The notes under the pieces are model-generated. The model searched no databases. It was not told the origin of the DNA and worked only from the letters and a program-made list of their open reading frames with translations. A stretch of DNA of 11,259 nt from Promethearchaeota archaeon (GTDB lineage Archaea > Asgardarchaeota > Lokiarchaeia > Sigynarchaeales > SOKP01). Position numbers and translations under genes: made by a program. This document shows, one piece after another, positions 1-6,974 of this stretch (its first letter is position 1; each line of letters opens with the position of its first letter). The DNA lies in the NCBI GenBank assembly GCA_019057735.1, contig JAHLWV010000054.1, positions 1 through 11,259 of the forward strand, given 5' to 3'.

Positions 1-6
1 TTTCTT

Positions 7-2022
7 ATGAAAAGAAATATTTTTTTTACACATTCTGCTAAAATTGAAGGAAAACCAAAGAAGTTCTTACAAAATTTAAAGAGTTCAAGCCTTAAAGACC
101 TTAAAATTTATTTTTTTGTGAAGCACCAAGAAAAAAAAATTCATATTTATGAGCTAGAAAAAGAAAAATTGGCAAAATTATTTCTAAAAAAGGAAAACAT
201 GCAGAAGAAACAATTATACAAAATATTTTCTCGCATAATTGATACTGAACAGGAGCTCAGGTTATTTTTAAACACTCTAATAAAATTAAATCATGTGAAA
301 GGGTTTTATTCCAAACTTGGATACTTCTATACTTATAAAAACATAGAATCAGAATTGATTGGAAAATTTCAAGAAAAGGGCATGGTGAATTTAACAAAAT
401 ACAATCATTTACCTCCAGATTTTGTTATTGGAATTATAAATGATATATCGAATTCAACTAAACGAGTTTTCCTAATAGGAAAAAATAACGCGGCCTACTA
501 CTCTTTGAAAAAAATACAAAAACAAATTAACACAGAAGCAGCGAAAAATACTACAATTGATCTCAAATCTTATAGAGATCGATTAATAGATATTGATTTT
601 ATTAAATTAATAAAAAATCTACCAAAAGGTTATTTAACTCATTTTAGATCAGGAACTCAATGGTTAACTAATGTAGGGTTACCGAAAGTTAAAAAAGAAG
701 TTGAAAATTCTCAAGTAATTGGTTATTATTCAATTCCAATGCTCTCTAAGAAGTTGAATATAAAGAAAGTGTTGTTAGTTCAAATTTTAGAGAGTTTTAT
801 AGATATAAGAAGTGGAATATTTGATAGGAACAAAGAAATTTTTTATTATTCGAAATTTCTAAATAAGAAGATCGAAGAAATCAACTTGATAACAGATCTA
901 AAAAAGAGAGAAAGACAGATTAATTTAATGGCAAAAGAATTAAACATCGAAAGAAGTCATATACTTACAAAATTAGACGAAAATTTAAAACTTATAGGAG
1001 AAGAAATAAAAGGAAAGGAACTAATCAAAATTGACGATTATATTGAGAAAACGGGTATACCTTACAATCTTTTTATAGACTTTATCAATGATTTAGGTTT
1101 AAGCTATTTTAAAAAAGGAGAACTCCTCATTTTTAACGAATCAAAAATAGAAGAATCAAAAAATGACATAAAGTCAATGTTAATCGCCAAATCTAAGTCT
1201 GAGAATTTGATTTATTTAGGAGATATAGATATTACCTCAAGTATCGTTGAGGATTTGCTGAAAGATCTACAAAGTGATGAAAAAATTAAGGGCATCTTCC
1301 ATAATCATGATGGGAAGTTAGTCTTTTACACTGAAAAAGGAATAGAAAATTTGATGTTAGAAAATAGTTTTATGTTTTCTTTTAGCGATTTTTTTTACGG
1401 GAAAATTCTAGATGATAAAGATATAGAGGTTTTAACATCTATATTTAATAATTTAATGAGTACAAAACTGTTGAAAGGTACTTTCGATAATGACTCGCTA
1501 ACATTTGCTAGTTCTGATGTAATTTTTGCCCAAGATTATAATACTGTTCTATTTGAGTTTGAAAAAAGGATAAATGCATATAATAAAACCTTCAATACTG
1601 AATTTGAAAAAATAAAAAAAGTTTTAACCAAATCTAATGAAATAATCTACCCCCAAGAGATAAAGCTTATCCAAGAAAGAATAGACATAATCAATGAAAA
1701 ATATGTTCGCTGGAGAAGTGGTTTAGAAGCGTTCGTGAGAAAGGCTAGCTCAACGCTTTTAAAAAAACAAGGCTTTACGCGTAAAAAATATAAATCCCTT
1801 TCATTATCAACCGAAAAAAAAGATGATATTAAGTTTTTTGAGGAAGATCCTGAAGTTATAGATTTAATCTTAAATTTCGATAGATGGGTTAAATTATTCA
1901 ACGAATTAGAGCTCAAATATGGAAATATCATTTTCTACCAAAAAAGATTAATACTCACTGATGATAATCAGGAAGATCGTAAAAAATTAGAAGTATTATT
2001 GTCTAAATTACATCTAGTTTAA
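7..2022 (+). CDS. Tandem winged-helix protein, candidate UFL1-like (E3 UFM1-protein ligase family)
   Basis: 671 residues, very rich in Lys, Ile, Leu and Asn, with no cysteine and no membrane segment or signal peptide. Several helical segments each end in a short beta-hairpin that looks like a winged-helix wing (about residues 98-110, 268-281, 363-376, 428-441, 489-502). A helical, charged C-terminal third follows (about 515-671). From memory, residues 72-145 resemble the N-terminal half of human UFL1: an II..E..L.L.L..LI..N pattern, then K.QE.G.V, then LP.(D/N)F. Residues 219-250 resemble a later UFL1 stretch. UFL1 is the scaffold-type E3 of ufmylation and has no catalytic cysteine, which agrees with the absence of cysteine here. 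UFL1-like proteins have been reported among Asgard eukaryotic-signature proteins. The frame is open to the window edge (codons TTT CTT before the ATG), so the true start may lie upstream. Alternatives are a multi-wHTH DNA-binding or PCI-like scaffold protein. That the gene is real is near certain; the family is inferred. Confidence 0.55.
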   Translation: MKRNIFFTHSAKIEGKPKKFLQNLKSSSLKDLKIYFFVKHQEKKIHIYELEKEKLAKLFLKKENMQKKQLYKIFSRIIDTEQELRLFLNTLIKLNHVKGFYSKLGYFYTYKNIESELIGKFQEKGMVNLTKYNHLPPDFVIGIINDISNSTKRVFLIGKNNAAYYSLKKIQKQINTEAAKNTTIDLKSYRDRLIDIDFIKLIKNLPKGYLTHFRSGTQWLTNVGLPKVKKEVENSQVIGYYSIPMLSKKLNIKKVLLVQILESFIDIRSGIFDRNKEIFYYSKFLNKKIEEINLITDLKKRERQINLMAKELNIERSHILTKLDENLKLIGEEIKGKELIKIDDYIEKTGIPYNLFIDFINDLGLSYFKKGELLIFNESKIEESKNDIKSMLIAKSKSENLIYLGDIDITSSIVEDLLKDLQSDEKIKGIFHNHDGKLVFYTEKGIENLMLENSFMFSFSDFFYGKILDDKDIEVLTSIFNNLMSTKLLKGTFDNDSLTFASSDVIFAQDYNTVLFEFEKRINAYNKTFNTEFEKIKKVLTKSNEIIYPQEIKLIQERIDIINEKYVRWRSGLEAFVRKASSTLLKKQGFTRKKYKSLSLSTEKKDDIKFFEEDPEVIDLILNFDRWVKLFNELELKYGNIIFYQKRLILTDDNQEDRKKLEVLLSKLHLV

Positions 2023-2046
2023 CATTGAAATTAGTAGAGAAAGTAA

Positions 2047-2328
2047 TTACCTACGCTCTTCAATTTGAGAGATAATATTGTCAACATTTATTTTCTGGTC
2101 TGCTTTAATTTTATAAGTTTTAGGAGAATACCTACCGTCCATCTCTAAAATTCCTTCTTTTTCCAAATAATTAAGAGATCTCCAAATAAAATTAATCTTT
2201 GAGCGGTTTGAGGCTTTAATATTGTTGCATCTTCTAATGCTTTTAGTAGTAACTAAGCCAATGTTATTATCAATTAGTTTATTTATTGCTTCTAGAGTTT
2301 CCCGTAAGTTTCTTGAAAAAAAATCCAT
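2047..2328 (-). CDS. Small winged-helix DNA-binding protein (putative transcriptional regulator)
   Basis: 93 residues. The order is an N-terminal amphipathic helix (about 6-22), a helix-turn-helix-like part (about 24-58, including RSKINFIWRSLNYLEKEGIL as the recognition-helix region), a wing-like beta pair (about 60-74, GRYSPKTYKI) and a basic-acidic tail. The LNYLEKEGILE signature, a long helix leading into a wing, is typical of archaeal single-wHTH regulators. A GAGGAT stretch lies 3 bases before the ATG and is one of the few Shine-Dalgarno-like sequences in the window. A perfect 12-bp palindrome lies 29 bp upstream of the start codon, which suggests autoregulation. The gene converges on the upstream large winged-helix gene with a 24-bp gap and is not co-directional with it. 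I cannot assign a target or named family. Confidence 0.7.
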   Translation of the reverse strand: MDFFSRNLRETLEAINKLIDNNIGLVTTKSIRRCNNIKASNRSKINFIWRSLNYLEKEGILEMDGRYSPKTYKIKADQKINVDNIISQIEERR

Positions 2329-2357
2329 AGAATCCTCGCTTACTAAAAATAGTATTT

Positions 2358-2369
2358 CACTAATTAGTG
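2358..2369. promoter_or_regulatory. 12-bp perfect palindrome, candidate operator
   Basis: CACTAATTAGTG reads the same on both strands. It lies 29 bp upstream of the winged-helix gene start. It falls where transcription would begin if the TATA-like CTTTTTAAATC (minus strand, 2388-2398) is the promoter. An operator over the start site is a common archaeal repressor arrangement. The palindrome is seen; binding by the adjacent regulator is inferred. Confidence 0.4.
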
Positions 2370-2387
2370 TATTAATTTATTCTTAAG

Positions 2388-2398
2388 GATTTAAAAAG
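2388..2398 (-). promoter_or_regulatory. TATA-like element for the winged-helix gene
   Basis: Minus-strand CTTTTTAAATC, centred about 65 bp before the ATG, would place the start of transcription near 2366 and give a leader of about 38 bases. A second candidate, TTTTTATATC, lies at 2411-2420 (minus strand). No clear BRE is visible for either. Confidence 0.3.
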
Positions 2399-2471
2399 TT
2401 TTTTTCTACTGATATAAAAACGCTCAGATAGGTTTATGTATTATAACCTTAGAAGTGCTCAACAAATCTAC

Positions 2472-2492
2472 AGAAAATTTGATAAATTTTCT
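2472..2492 (-). terminator. A+T hairpin at the purH stop codon
   Basis: A perfect 9-bp inverted repeat (AGAAAATTT / AAATTTTCT) with a 3-base loop overlaps the TAG stop of purH. The stem has only two G-C pairs, so stability is modest and no U-run follows directly. It could mark or protect the mRNA 3' end, or be chance in AT-rich DNA. A weaker repeat (GGTTTAT / ATAACC, 2431-2448), followed on the minus strand by five Ts at 2416-2420, is an alternative end point. Confidence 0.25.
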
Positions 2493-4089
2493 AATGGCGA
2501 AAAACTCTCTTACCACAAAAAACTAAGGCACAATTTAATTCGTCAGCTCGCTCTATGACCATCGCGTCCCTCATAGATCCACCGGGATTGATTACAGAAT
2601 TAGCACCTGCATTTACTGCAGCTTCTAAACCATCAGGAAAAGGGAAGAATGAGTCCGTTCCCATGACAGAATTCTCCAATTCCTCTTCATGGCCGAATTC
2701 TTTTGCTTTTTGTGCAGCTAGTTTTACTACATGAACTCGACTTTGCTGTCCAGCTCCTATTCCGATAGTATAGATTCCATTATTGTAAATTTGAGCAAAA
2801 CAAGCGGAATTAGACTTTGTCCACTTAGAAACCTTATAAGCAAAGATTAAAGCGTCCTTTTCTTTCTCAGTTACTTGTTTTTTGCTCACAACATTCCATT
2901 CTTTGATAACAGGCTTAAAATCATATTCTTGAACTAGAATTCCGCCCAACACACCTCTAATTTCGTGATTTTTGTAGATCAAATCTCGTTTGTTTAGTAA
3001 GTCCCCATATTCTAATATTCTCATGTTTTGTTTTTGCTTCAATATCTCTAAAGCTTCAGTTTCGAAAGAAGGAGCCATTAAAACTTCAACGAAAATATTT
3101 TCTTTATTCACGATGAAGTCTGCCGCATCCGCGGTTAACTCTGCGTTGACACCCCATATACCTCCGAAGGCTGAAAGGGGATCTGTCTTAAACGCCATCT
3201 TAATAGACATTAATTGATCCGATTTATCGATCGCAATCCCGTTAGGGCTGGTATGCTTTAAAATCGCAGTTACCTGCTGATGTTTATCAAAATCCATTAG
3301 CATTTGAATACAAGCATCAATATCTAAGTAATTGTTGAACGAAATCTCCTTTCCTCCAAGTTGTATTAAATTATGAAGCCCGTAATTACATGAGAGATTT
3401 CTGTAATACGCTGCGGCCTGATCCCAGTTTTCTCCGTAACGACAATCCTGTATTTTCTCATAAGCATTGAAAATATAGGGTTTCATAACTTGATCGGGGT
3501 GGTAATAACTTTGTAAGTAATTAGAAATTGCTGCGTTATAATCGGCCATTATAGCAAACACTTCTTGGGCTAATGTTGCTCTAGTTTTATCGCTAATTCC
3601 CCCTACTTCCTTTAATTCAGTGAGAATTGTGTCGTAATGCTTAGAATTCGCAACAACTACTACATCCGGAAAATTTTTTGCTGCTGCTCTTATCATCGTT
3701 GGACCCCCTATATCAATCATTTCTAGGGCTTCAGTTAAAGTGATGTCTGGCTTTGTAATAGCTTCCTTGAATTGATATAAATTACATACTACCATATCAA
3801 TAGGTGGAATGTTATGTGTTACAGCATCCTCAACATCTTTTTTAAGATTCCGTCGATATAATATACCCCCCTCAATTTTTGGATGGAGAGTTTTTACTCT
3901 TCCATCAAACATCTCTGGAGAGTCAGTGTAATCGGAGATTCTTTCAAACTCTATATTATTTTTTTGTAAAAGTTTTCCAGTTCCTCCTGTGGAAAGTATT
4001 TTAATGCCGAACTTTGTTAACGATCTCACAAAATCAACAATATTCGCTTTATCAAAAACGCTTACGATAGCCCGTTCAATTTTCTTCAT
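2491..4089 (-). CDS. purH: Bifunctional AICAR transformylase / IMP cyclohydrolase
   Basis: 532 residues, the normal length of fused PurH. It carries out the last two steps of de novo IMP synthesis: formylation of AICAR with 10-formyl-THF, then ring closure. The cyclohydrolase domain (about 1-195) has STGGTGKLL (33-41), GRVKTLHPKI (63-72) and IDIGGPTMIRAAAKN (125-139). The transformylase domain (about 210-532) has RYGEN (217-221), the catalytic KH pair (278-279), DPLSAFGG (303-310), SNS (426-428), IGAGQQSR (444-451), FFPFPDGLE (481-489), PGGS (502-505) and the terminal FRH. Departures from the common bacterial form are NWDQ for NPHQ after RYGE, KHTSPNG for KHxNPxG, and CGKRVFRH for TGMRHFRH. 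Catalytic residues appear intact. The ATG has no Shine-Dalgarno sequence. Its product is the substrate of the IMP dehydrogenase encoded upstream on the same strand. Many archaea use PurP/PurO instead, so this is a bacterial-type enzyme, probably acquired by transfer. Confidence 0.96.
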   Translation of the reverse strand: MKKIERAIVSVFDKANIVDFVRSLTKFGIKILSTGGTGKLLQKNNIEFERISDYTDSPEMFDGRVKTLHPKIEGGILYRRNLKKDVEDAVTHNIPPIDMVVCNLYQFKEAITKPDITLTEALEMIDIGGPTMIRAAAKNFPDVVVVANSKHYDTILTELKEVGGISDKTRATLAQEVFAIMADYNAAISNYLQSYYHPDQVMKPYIFNAYEKIQDCRYGENWDQAAAYYRNLSCNYGLHNLIQLGGKEISFNNYLDIDACIQMLMDFDKHQQVTAILKHTSPNGIAIDKSDQLMSIKMAFKTDPLSAFGGIWGVNAELTADAADFIVNKENIFVEVLMAPSFETEALEILKQKQNMRILEYGDLLNKRDLIYKNHEIRGVLGGILVQEYDFKPVIKEWNVVSKKQVTEKEKDALIFAYKVSKWTKSNSACFAQIYNNGIYTIGIGAGQQSRVHVVKLAAQKAKEFGHEEELENSVMGTDSFFPFPDGLEAAVNAGANSVINPGGSMRDAMVIERADELNCALVFCGKRVFRH

Positions 4090-4124
4090 TTTTAATCAAT
4101 TATTTTAATTAGATTATTAATATC

Positions 4125-4199
4125 AACAAAAGATATATCAAATTATAGTAAAATTCGGTTTTAAGTTAATTAATAGGTATTTAATAAAAGATATAACAA
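4125..4199 (-). repeat. Two copies of a 17-bp imperfect direct repeat in the IMPDH-purH gap
   Basis: Copies at 4125-4141 and 4183-4199 match at 15 of 17 positions (plus-strand core AAAAGATATA) and start 58 bp apart. Both contain a TATA-like core on the minus strand. They may be two promoters for purH or a duplicated factor-binding site. The repetition is seen; the role is inferred. Confidence 0.4.
4131..4139 (-). promoter_or_regulatory. TATA-like element upstream of purH
   Basis: Minus-strand GATATATCT lies 42-50 bp before the purH ATG. This predicts a leader of roughly 15-20 bases and suggests purH can be transcribed apart from the upstream IMPDH gene. It lies inside the proximal copy of a 17-bp imperfect direct repeat. 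Confidence 0.4.
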
Positions 4200-4236
4200 T
4201 GCTTTGGAATTGAAGATACACACTAAACAAGGATAT

Positions 4237-5706
4237 TTAATACCGGCTTAGTAAATTGTGGGGTTTTGATTCTCTCTGCCCCGAAAATGATACTATGCCA
4301 ATTTTAGCTTTTTTCATTTCTTTGATACTTTTAGCTCCTGCGTATATCATTCCATTCAATAAGCCCTCTTTCAATGAAAGCAAAACACCATCTAAATCTC
4401 CAACAAATGGAACATAATCACTTACTCCTTCAGGAAGCATCTTTGAGCCTTCTGTGTATCGATCTGAAACATACCCGGATGTTCTGGCCTCTTTGGAGCC
4501 CATTCCTCGATATATTTTAACTTTTCTCCCTTGGATGGTGTCAACATATCCAGGACTTTCTGTTGAACCCGCGAAAAAATGACCACTCATGATAAAATCC
4601 GCACCAGTAGAGAAAGCTTTAGGTAAATCTCCAGGGTTTTTAAATCCACCATCTGCAACTAAACTAATTTTTGTGCCGTAATCCACTAGAGCATCAGCAA
4701 CTTGAGCAGTAGCAAAAAGTGTAGGTGCCCCAACACCCGTTTGAATAGAAGTTGTGCAGATTGAACCAGAGCCCATCCCTACTTTTATACCAATAAATTT
4801 ATCTTCGTCAAAATCACCTTTAGTAATTAAATGTTCAGCCGCTTCGTAAGTTCCAATATTCCCTAGTACAAAGTCAGAATCTAAAAAATCCATGAGTTTT
4901 TTAGTTCCTTTAATATCTGACGTTTTATAGAAATCTGCTACATCAATGAAAAAAATATCCACATAGTTTTCAATTTCTTTTAATAACTCTTGATCGTGTG
5001 TTGATTCGGGAAATTTTGGGGATAGTCCTATAGCACATATCAGATGTCCCTCACTATCCATCGAAGCTAAAGGAAACTCTGGTGCTAAATCCTTTTTAGT
5101 TATTAAACCCTTCAAATAACCAGTTTTGTCAATTACGGGTAATTTCTCCTTTCTCGAACCAAAAAGAATATCAAGTGCTTTTTCTCTTGATGCTCCAGGT
5201 TCAATAGAAATTACTTCCTTAGTCATAAAATTCTTTACTTTACCTTTGCTGATTTCATCTTCAGAAAAGGGGATATCTCTTTTCGTAAAAATCCCGCATA
5301 CCTTATTGTCCCCGTCAACTACCACAATACCACTTATATTATAGTTTTCCATCATGTATTTTGCTTTTGATATTGGTTCATCTGGTGATATTGTAGCAAC
5401 ATCATCAATAACGAAGGACCTTGCTCTTTTCACTATCCTTACCATTTCTAATTGCCGTTCATAGCTACAATTGCGGTGTAAAACTCCCAGACCTCCCAAA
5501 AGAGCCATTTTAATCGCCATTAACTCTTCTGTTACAGTATCCATAGCGGCTGAGATAATGGGTAAATTTAATGTATGTGGACCTAATTGAGAAGACAAAG
5601 AAACATCGTTTGGTTCAAAATTAGTATATCCCGGTTGAATGAGGACATCATCAAATGTAGCAATTAAATCGTGATAATGAACTTTACTCCTATAAAAATC
5701 TGACAT
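4237..5706 (-). CDS. guaB: Inosine-5'-monophosphate dehydrogenase with a CBS pair
   Basis: 489 residues, typical for IMPDH. It oxidises IMP to XMP with NAD+, the committed step to GMP. The barrel begins with TFDDVLIQPGYT (17-28) and SAAMD (52-56). Two CBS domains occupy about 102-212. The active-site loop GSGSICTT (312-319) has C317, which would form the covalent XMP intermediate. D352-G354 is the ADGG motif. YRGMGS (399-404) and the mobile flap follow, with R416-Y417 as the water-activating pair and PEGV (425-428). The C-terminal RESKPHN also fits IMPDH. Unusually, the barrel core has DVAD (255-258) for DTAH, TGVGAPTL (323-330) and PGDLPKAFSTGADFIM (358-373), which resemble GMP reductases. 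GPGS is GSGS. The flap, CBS pair and tail still argue for IMPDH. It lies 147 bp upstream of purH on the same strand. No Shine-Dalgarno sequence and no convincing TATA were found. Confidence 0.9.
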   Translation of the reverse strand: MSDFYRSKVHYHDLIATFDDVLIQPGYTNFEPNDVSLSSQLGPHTLNLPIISAAMDTVTEELMAIKMALLGGLGVLHRNCSYERQLEMVRIVKRARSFVIDDVATISPDEPISKAKYMMENYNISGIVVVDGDNKVCGIFTKRDIPFSEDEISKGKVKNFMTKEVISIEPGASREKALDILFGSRKEKLPVIDKTGYLKGLITKKDLAPEFPLASMDSEGHLICAIGLSPKFPESTHDQELLKEIENYVDIFFIDVADFYKTSDIKGTKKLMDFLDSDFVLGNIGTYEAAEHLITKGDFDEDKFIGIKVGMGSGSICTTSIQTGVGAPTLFATAQVADALVDYGTKISLVADGGFKNPGDLPKAFSTGADFIMSGHFFAGSTESPGYVDTIQGRKVKIYRGMGSKEARTSGYVSDRYTEGSKMLPEGVSDYVPFVGDLDGVLLSLKEGLLNGMIYAGAKSIKEMKKAKIGIVSFSGQRESKPHNLLSRY

Positions 5707-5800
5707 AAGTATAATAATAAAATATAATATTTTTTTTTACTTAAATCGTAAATATTAGTAATTAAGATAGATTTAATTTTAAAACTTTAGGTATTTAGTT

Positions 5801-5818
5801 TAAACGAAATATATAGCG
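5801..5818 (+). promoter_or_regulatory. BRE/TATA-like sequence pointing into the radical SAM 3' end
   Basis: TAAACGAAATATATAGCG looks like a good archaeal BRE (CGAAA) plus TATA on the plus strand, yet no plus-strand gene follows. Transcripts would run antisense to the 3' end of the radical SAM gene. The near-palindromic TATATA could equally serve the minus-strand IMPDH gene with a leader of about 75 bases. Confidence 0.2.
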
Positions 5819-5871
5819 TCTCTTTAAATAGATGTTGTTAAGTAGAATAAGCGAAAAATAAATTTAATTCT

Positions 5872-6780
5872 TTACATTTGGGTCAAATTTTTTCTTTGTA
5901 AGTTCTTTATTTTAGGGTCATTTATGTAGGAATTTAACGTATTTATAAAGGAGGCTCTATCGATTTTAATATTTGAGGATTCAATACCACAATAGTTACT
6001 AATGTGGTCGTTAAAGACTTGAGAAGTTACATTTTCGCCTAAACCTTTGATAATATCTCTCTCCTCTATTAAGCATTCTAGAGGGGATAATAATTCAAAA
6101 TCACCACTCTTCCAATCCCCCCAAAGCGGAGTGTTACGCATAATGTTTAAAGTTCGAAAGCGGAAGATCGTCGGGTTTATCTCTGTGAGCACTCTTGCGG
6201 TTTCTTTAACATGGTCTTCTGATAATTTTTTACCTCCTAAGCCTAACATAACATACAAGCTTAATTTTATACCAGATTTAAGTATTTTTTTTCCAGCTTT
6301 AATCATTGATTCCGCATTTGTTCCTTTCTTCATAATTCGTAAAATTTTACTACTTCCACTTTCTAATCCCATATACACGATGTCTAATCCAGCCTCGGCC
6401 AGTTGTTTTAATTCTTCATCAGTTTTTCTCAAAATATCTAGTGCTTTTGCATAGCAACTTATTCTGAGGACATTTTTCATTCGTAACCTTACATATTCAA
6501 TGATTTTCACGAGATACTCGGTTGGGGCAGATGTAGGGTTGCCCCCAGCTAAAAAGACGGGATATCCGTGATAATTTTTTTCAGCGTAGATATCTATATC
6601 CTTTAATACATCTTCTAATGGGCGTATTGCATAATCTTGAGTACTTCCATAAATTCCTTTATATGTTCCACAGAAGCGACATTGATTCCAATTACAACCT
6701 CCAGTGACAGCTATGAGCACACTGTATGCTTCTACGGGGGGTCTAATTACTATCTGACTTGGAGGGAGTTTCATAACCAT
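5872..6780 (-). CDS. Radical SAM protein with CX4CX2C cluster motif
   Basis: 302 residues. The [4Fe-4S]-binding cysteines are C29, C34 and C37 (CNWNQCRFC), a CX4CX2C spacing instead of the canonical CX3CX2C. The next residues, GTY, fit a radical SAM subgroup carrying GC.(W/Y)N.C.FC. Other core motifs are LAGGNPTSAP (77-86, the GGE-like SAM-binding position), RISCYAKALDIL (106-117) and YMGLESGS (136-143). GLGG, near residue 180, sits at another typical core position. The tail resembles COG1032-type proteins, which often carry S.HxSNY near the end; here NDHISNY is present. There is no cobalamin-binding, TRAM or SPASM cysteine domain. The family is widespread in anaerobes and mostly uncharacterised, so the substrate is unknown. 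An in-frame second ATG two codons downstream is an alternative start; neither has a Shine-Dalgarno sequence. It is divergent from the small GTPase gene. Confidence 0.85.
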   Translation of the reverse strand: MVMKLPPSQIVIRPPVEAYSVLIAVTGGCNWNQCRFCGTYKGIYGSTQDYAIRPLEDVLKDIDIYAEKNYHGYPVFLAGGNPTSAPTEYLVKIIEYVRLRMKNVLRISCYAKALDILRKTDEELKQLAEAGLDIVYMGLESGSSKILRIMKKGTNAESMIKAGKKILKSGIKLSLYVMLGLGGKKLSEDHVKETARVLTEINPTIFRFRTLNIMRNTPLWGDWKSGDFELLSPLECLIEERDIIKGLGENVTSQVFNDHISNYCGIESSNIKIDRASFINTLNSYINDPKIKNLQRKNLTQM

Positions 6781-6817
6781 AATAATTCTTAATTTTTTGT
6801 TATGGGAATATCTACTG

Positions 6818-6830
6818 TTATTTAAAATAG
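6818..6830 (-). promoter_or_regulatory. TATA-like element for the radical SAM gene
   Basis: Minus-strand CTATTTTAAATAA is centred about 44 bp before the ATG, which predicts a leader of roughly 18 bases. Confidence 0.35.
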
Positions 6831-6868
6831 GGTTGAGTTATTCTAAGCATTTTAAGAATAAAGATTTA

Positions 6869-6916
6869 AGCATTATAATTTAATGCTAAATTGATAAAAT
6901 TTTTTTTATAGCATTA
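6869..6916. repeat. Three copies of AGCATTA in alternating orientation
   Basis: AGCATTA occurs at 6869-6875 and 6910-6916, and its inverse TAATGCT at 6881-6887. Copies 1 and 2 form a 7-bp inverted repeat with a 5-base loop. Copies 2 and 3 form an 8-bp inverted repeat (TAATGCTA / TAGCATTA) with a 20-base spacer containing an eight-T tract. They sit between the divergent radical SAM and GTPase genes, so they may be protein-binding sites or alternative hairpins in a GTPase leader. Confidence 0.4.
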
Positions 6917-6974
6917 ATTCTAATTGTCATTAGTTTTAATAATAGTTATTTTGTAATAAAATTCGGTATTTATA

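Noticed and set aside
1647..1931. Open frame on the minus strand inside the large winged-helix gene
   Set aside because: It is a shadow of the plus-strand gene, with no recognisable protein pattern and no promoter of its own.
2990..3217. Plus-strand open frame inside purH
   Set aside because: The opposite strand encodes clear PurH motifs through this stretch; the frame is a by-product.
5126..5344. Plus-strand open frame inside the IMPDH CBS region
   Set aside because: The minus strand carries the CBS pair here; the plus-strand translation shows no domain features.
5730..5738. Nine-T run upstream of IMPDH as a terminator
   Set aside because: The only plus-strand genes lie far upstream, and on the minus strand it is an A-run in the IMPDH leader, so no transcript end is expected here.
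6047..6454. 135-codon plus-strand open frame inside the radical SAM gene
   Set aside because: It lies wholly within a gene with good radical SAM motifs and has no family features.
4149..6967. 11-mer TAAAATTCGGT present at 4149-4159 and 6957-6967
   Set aside because: One shared AT-rich 11-mer between two intergenic regions is near chance expectation at this composition, and its position relative to the genes differs.
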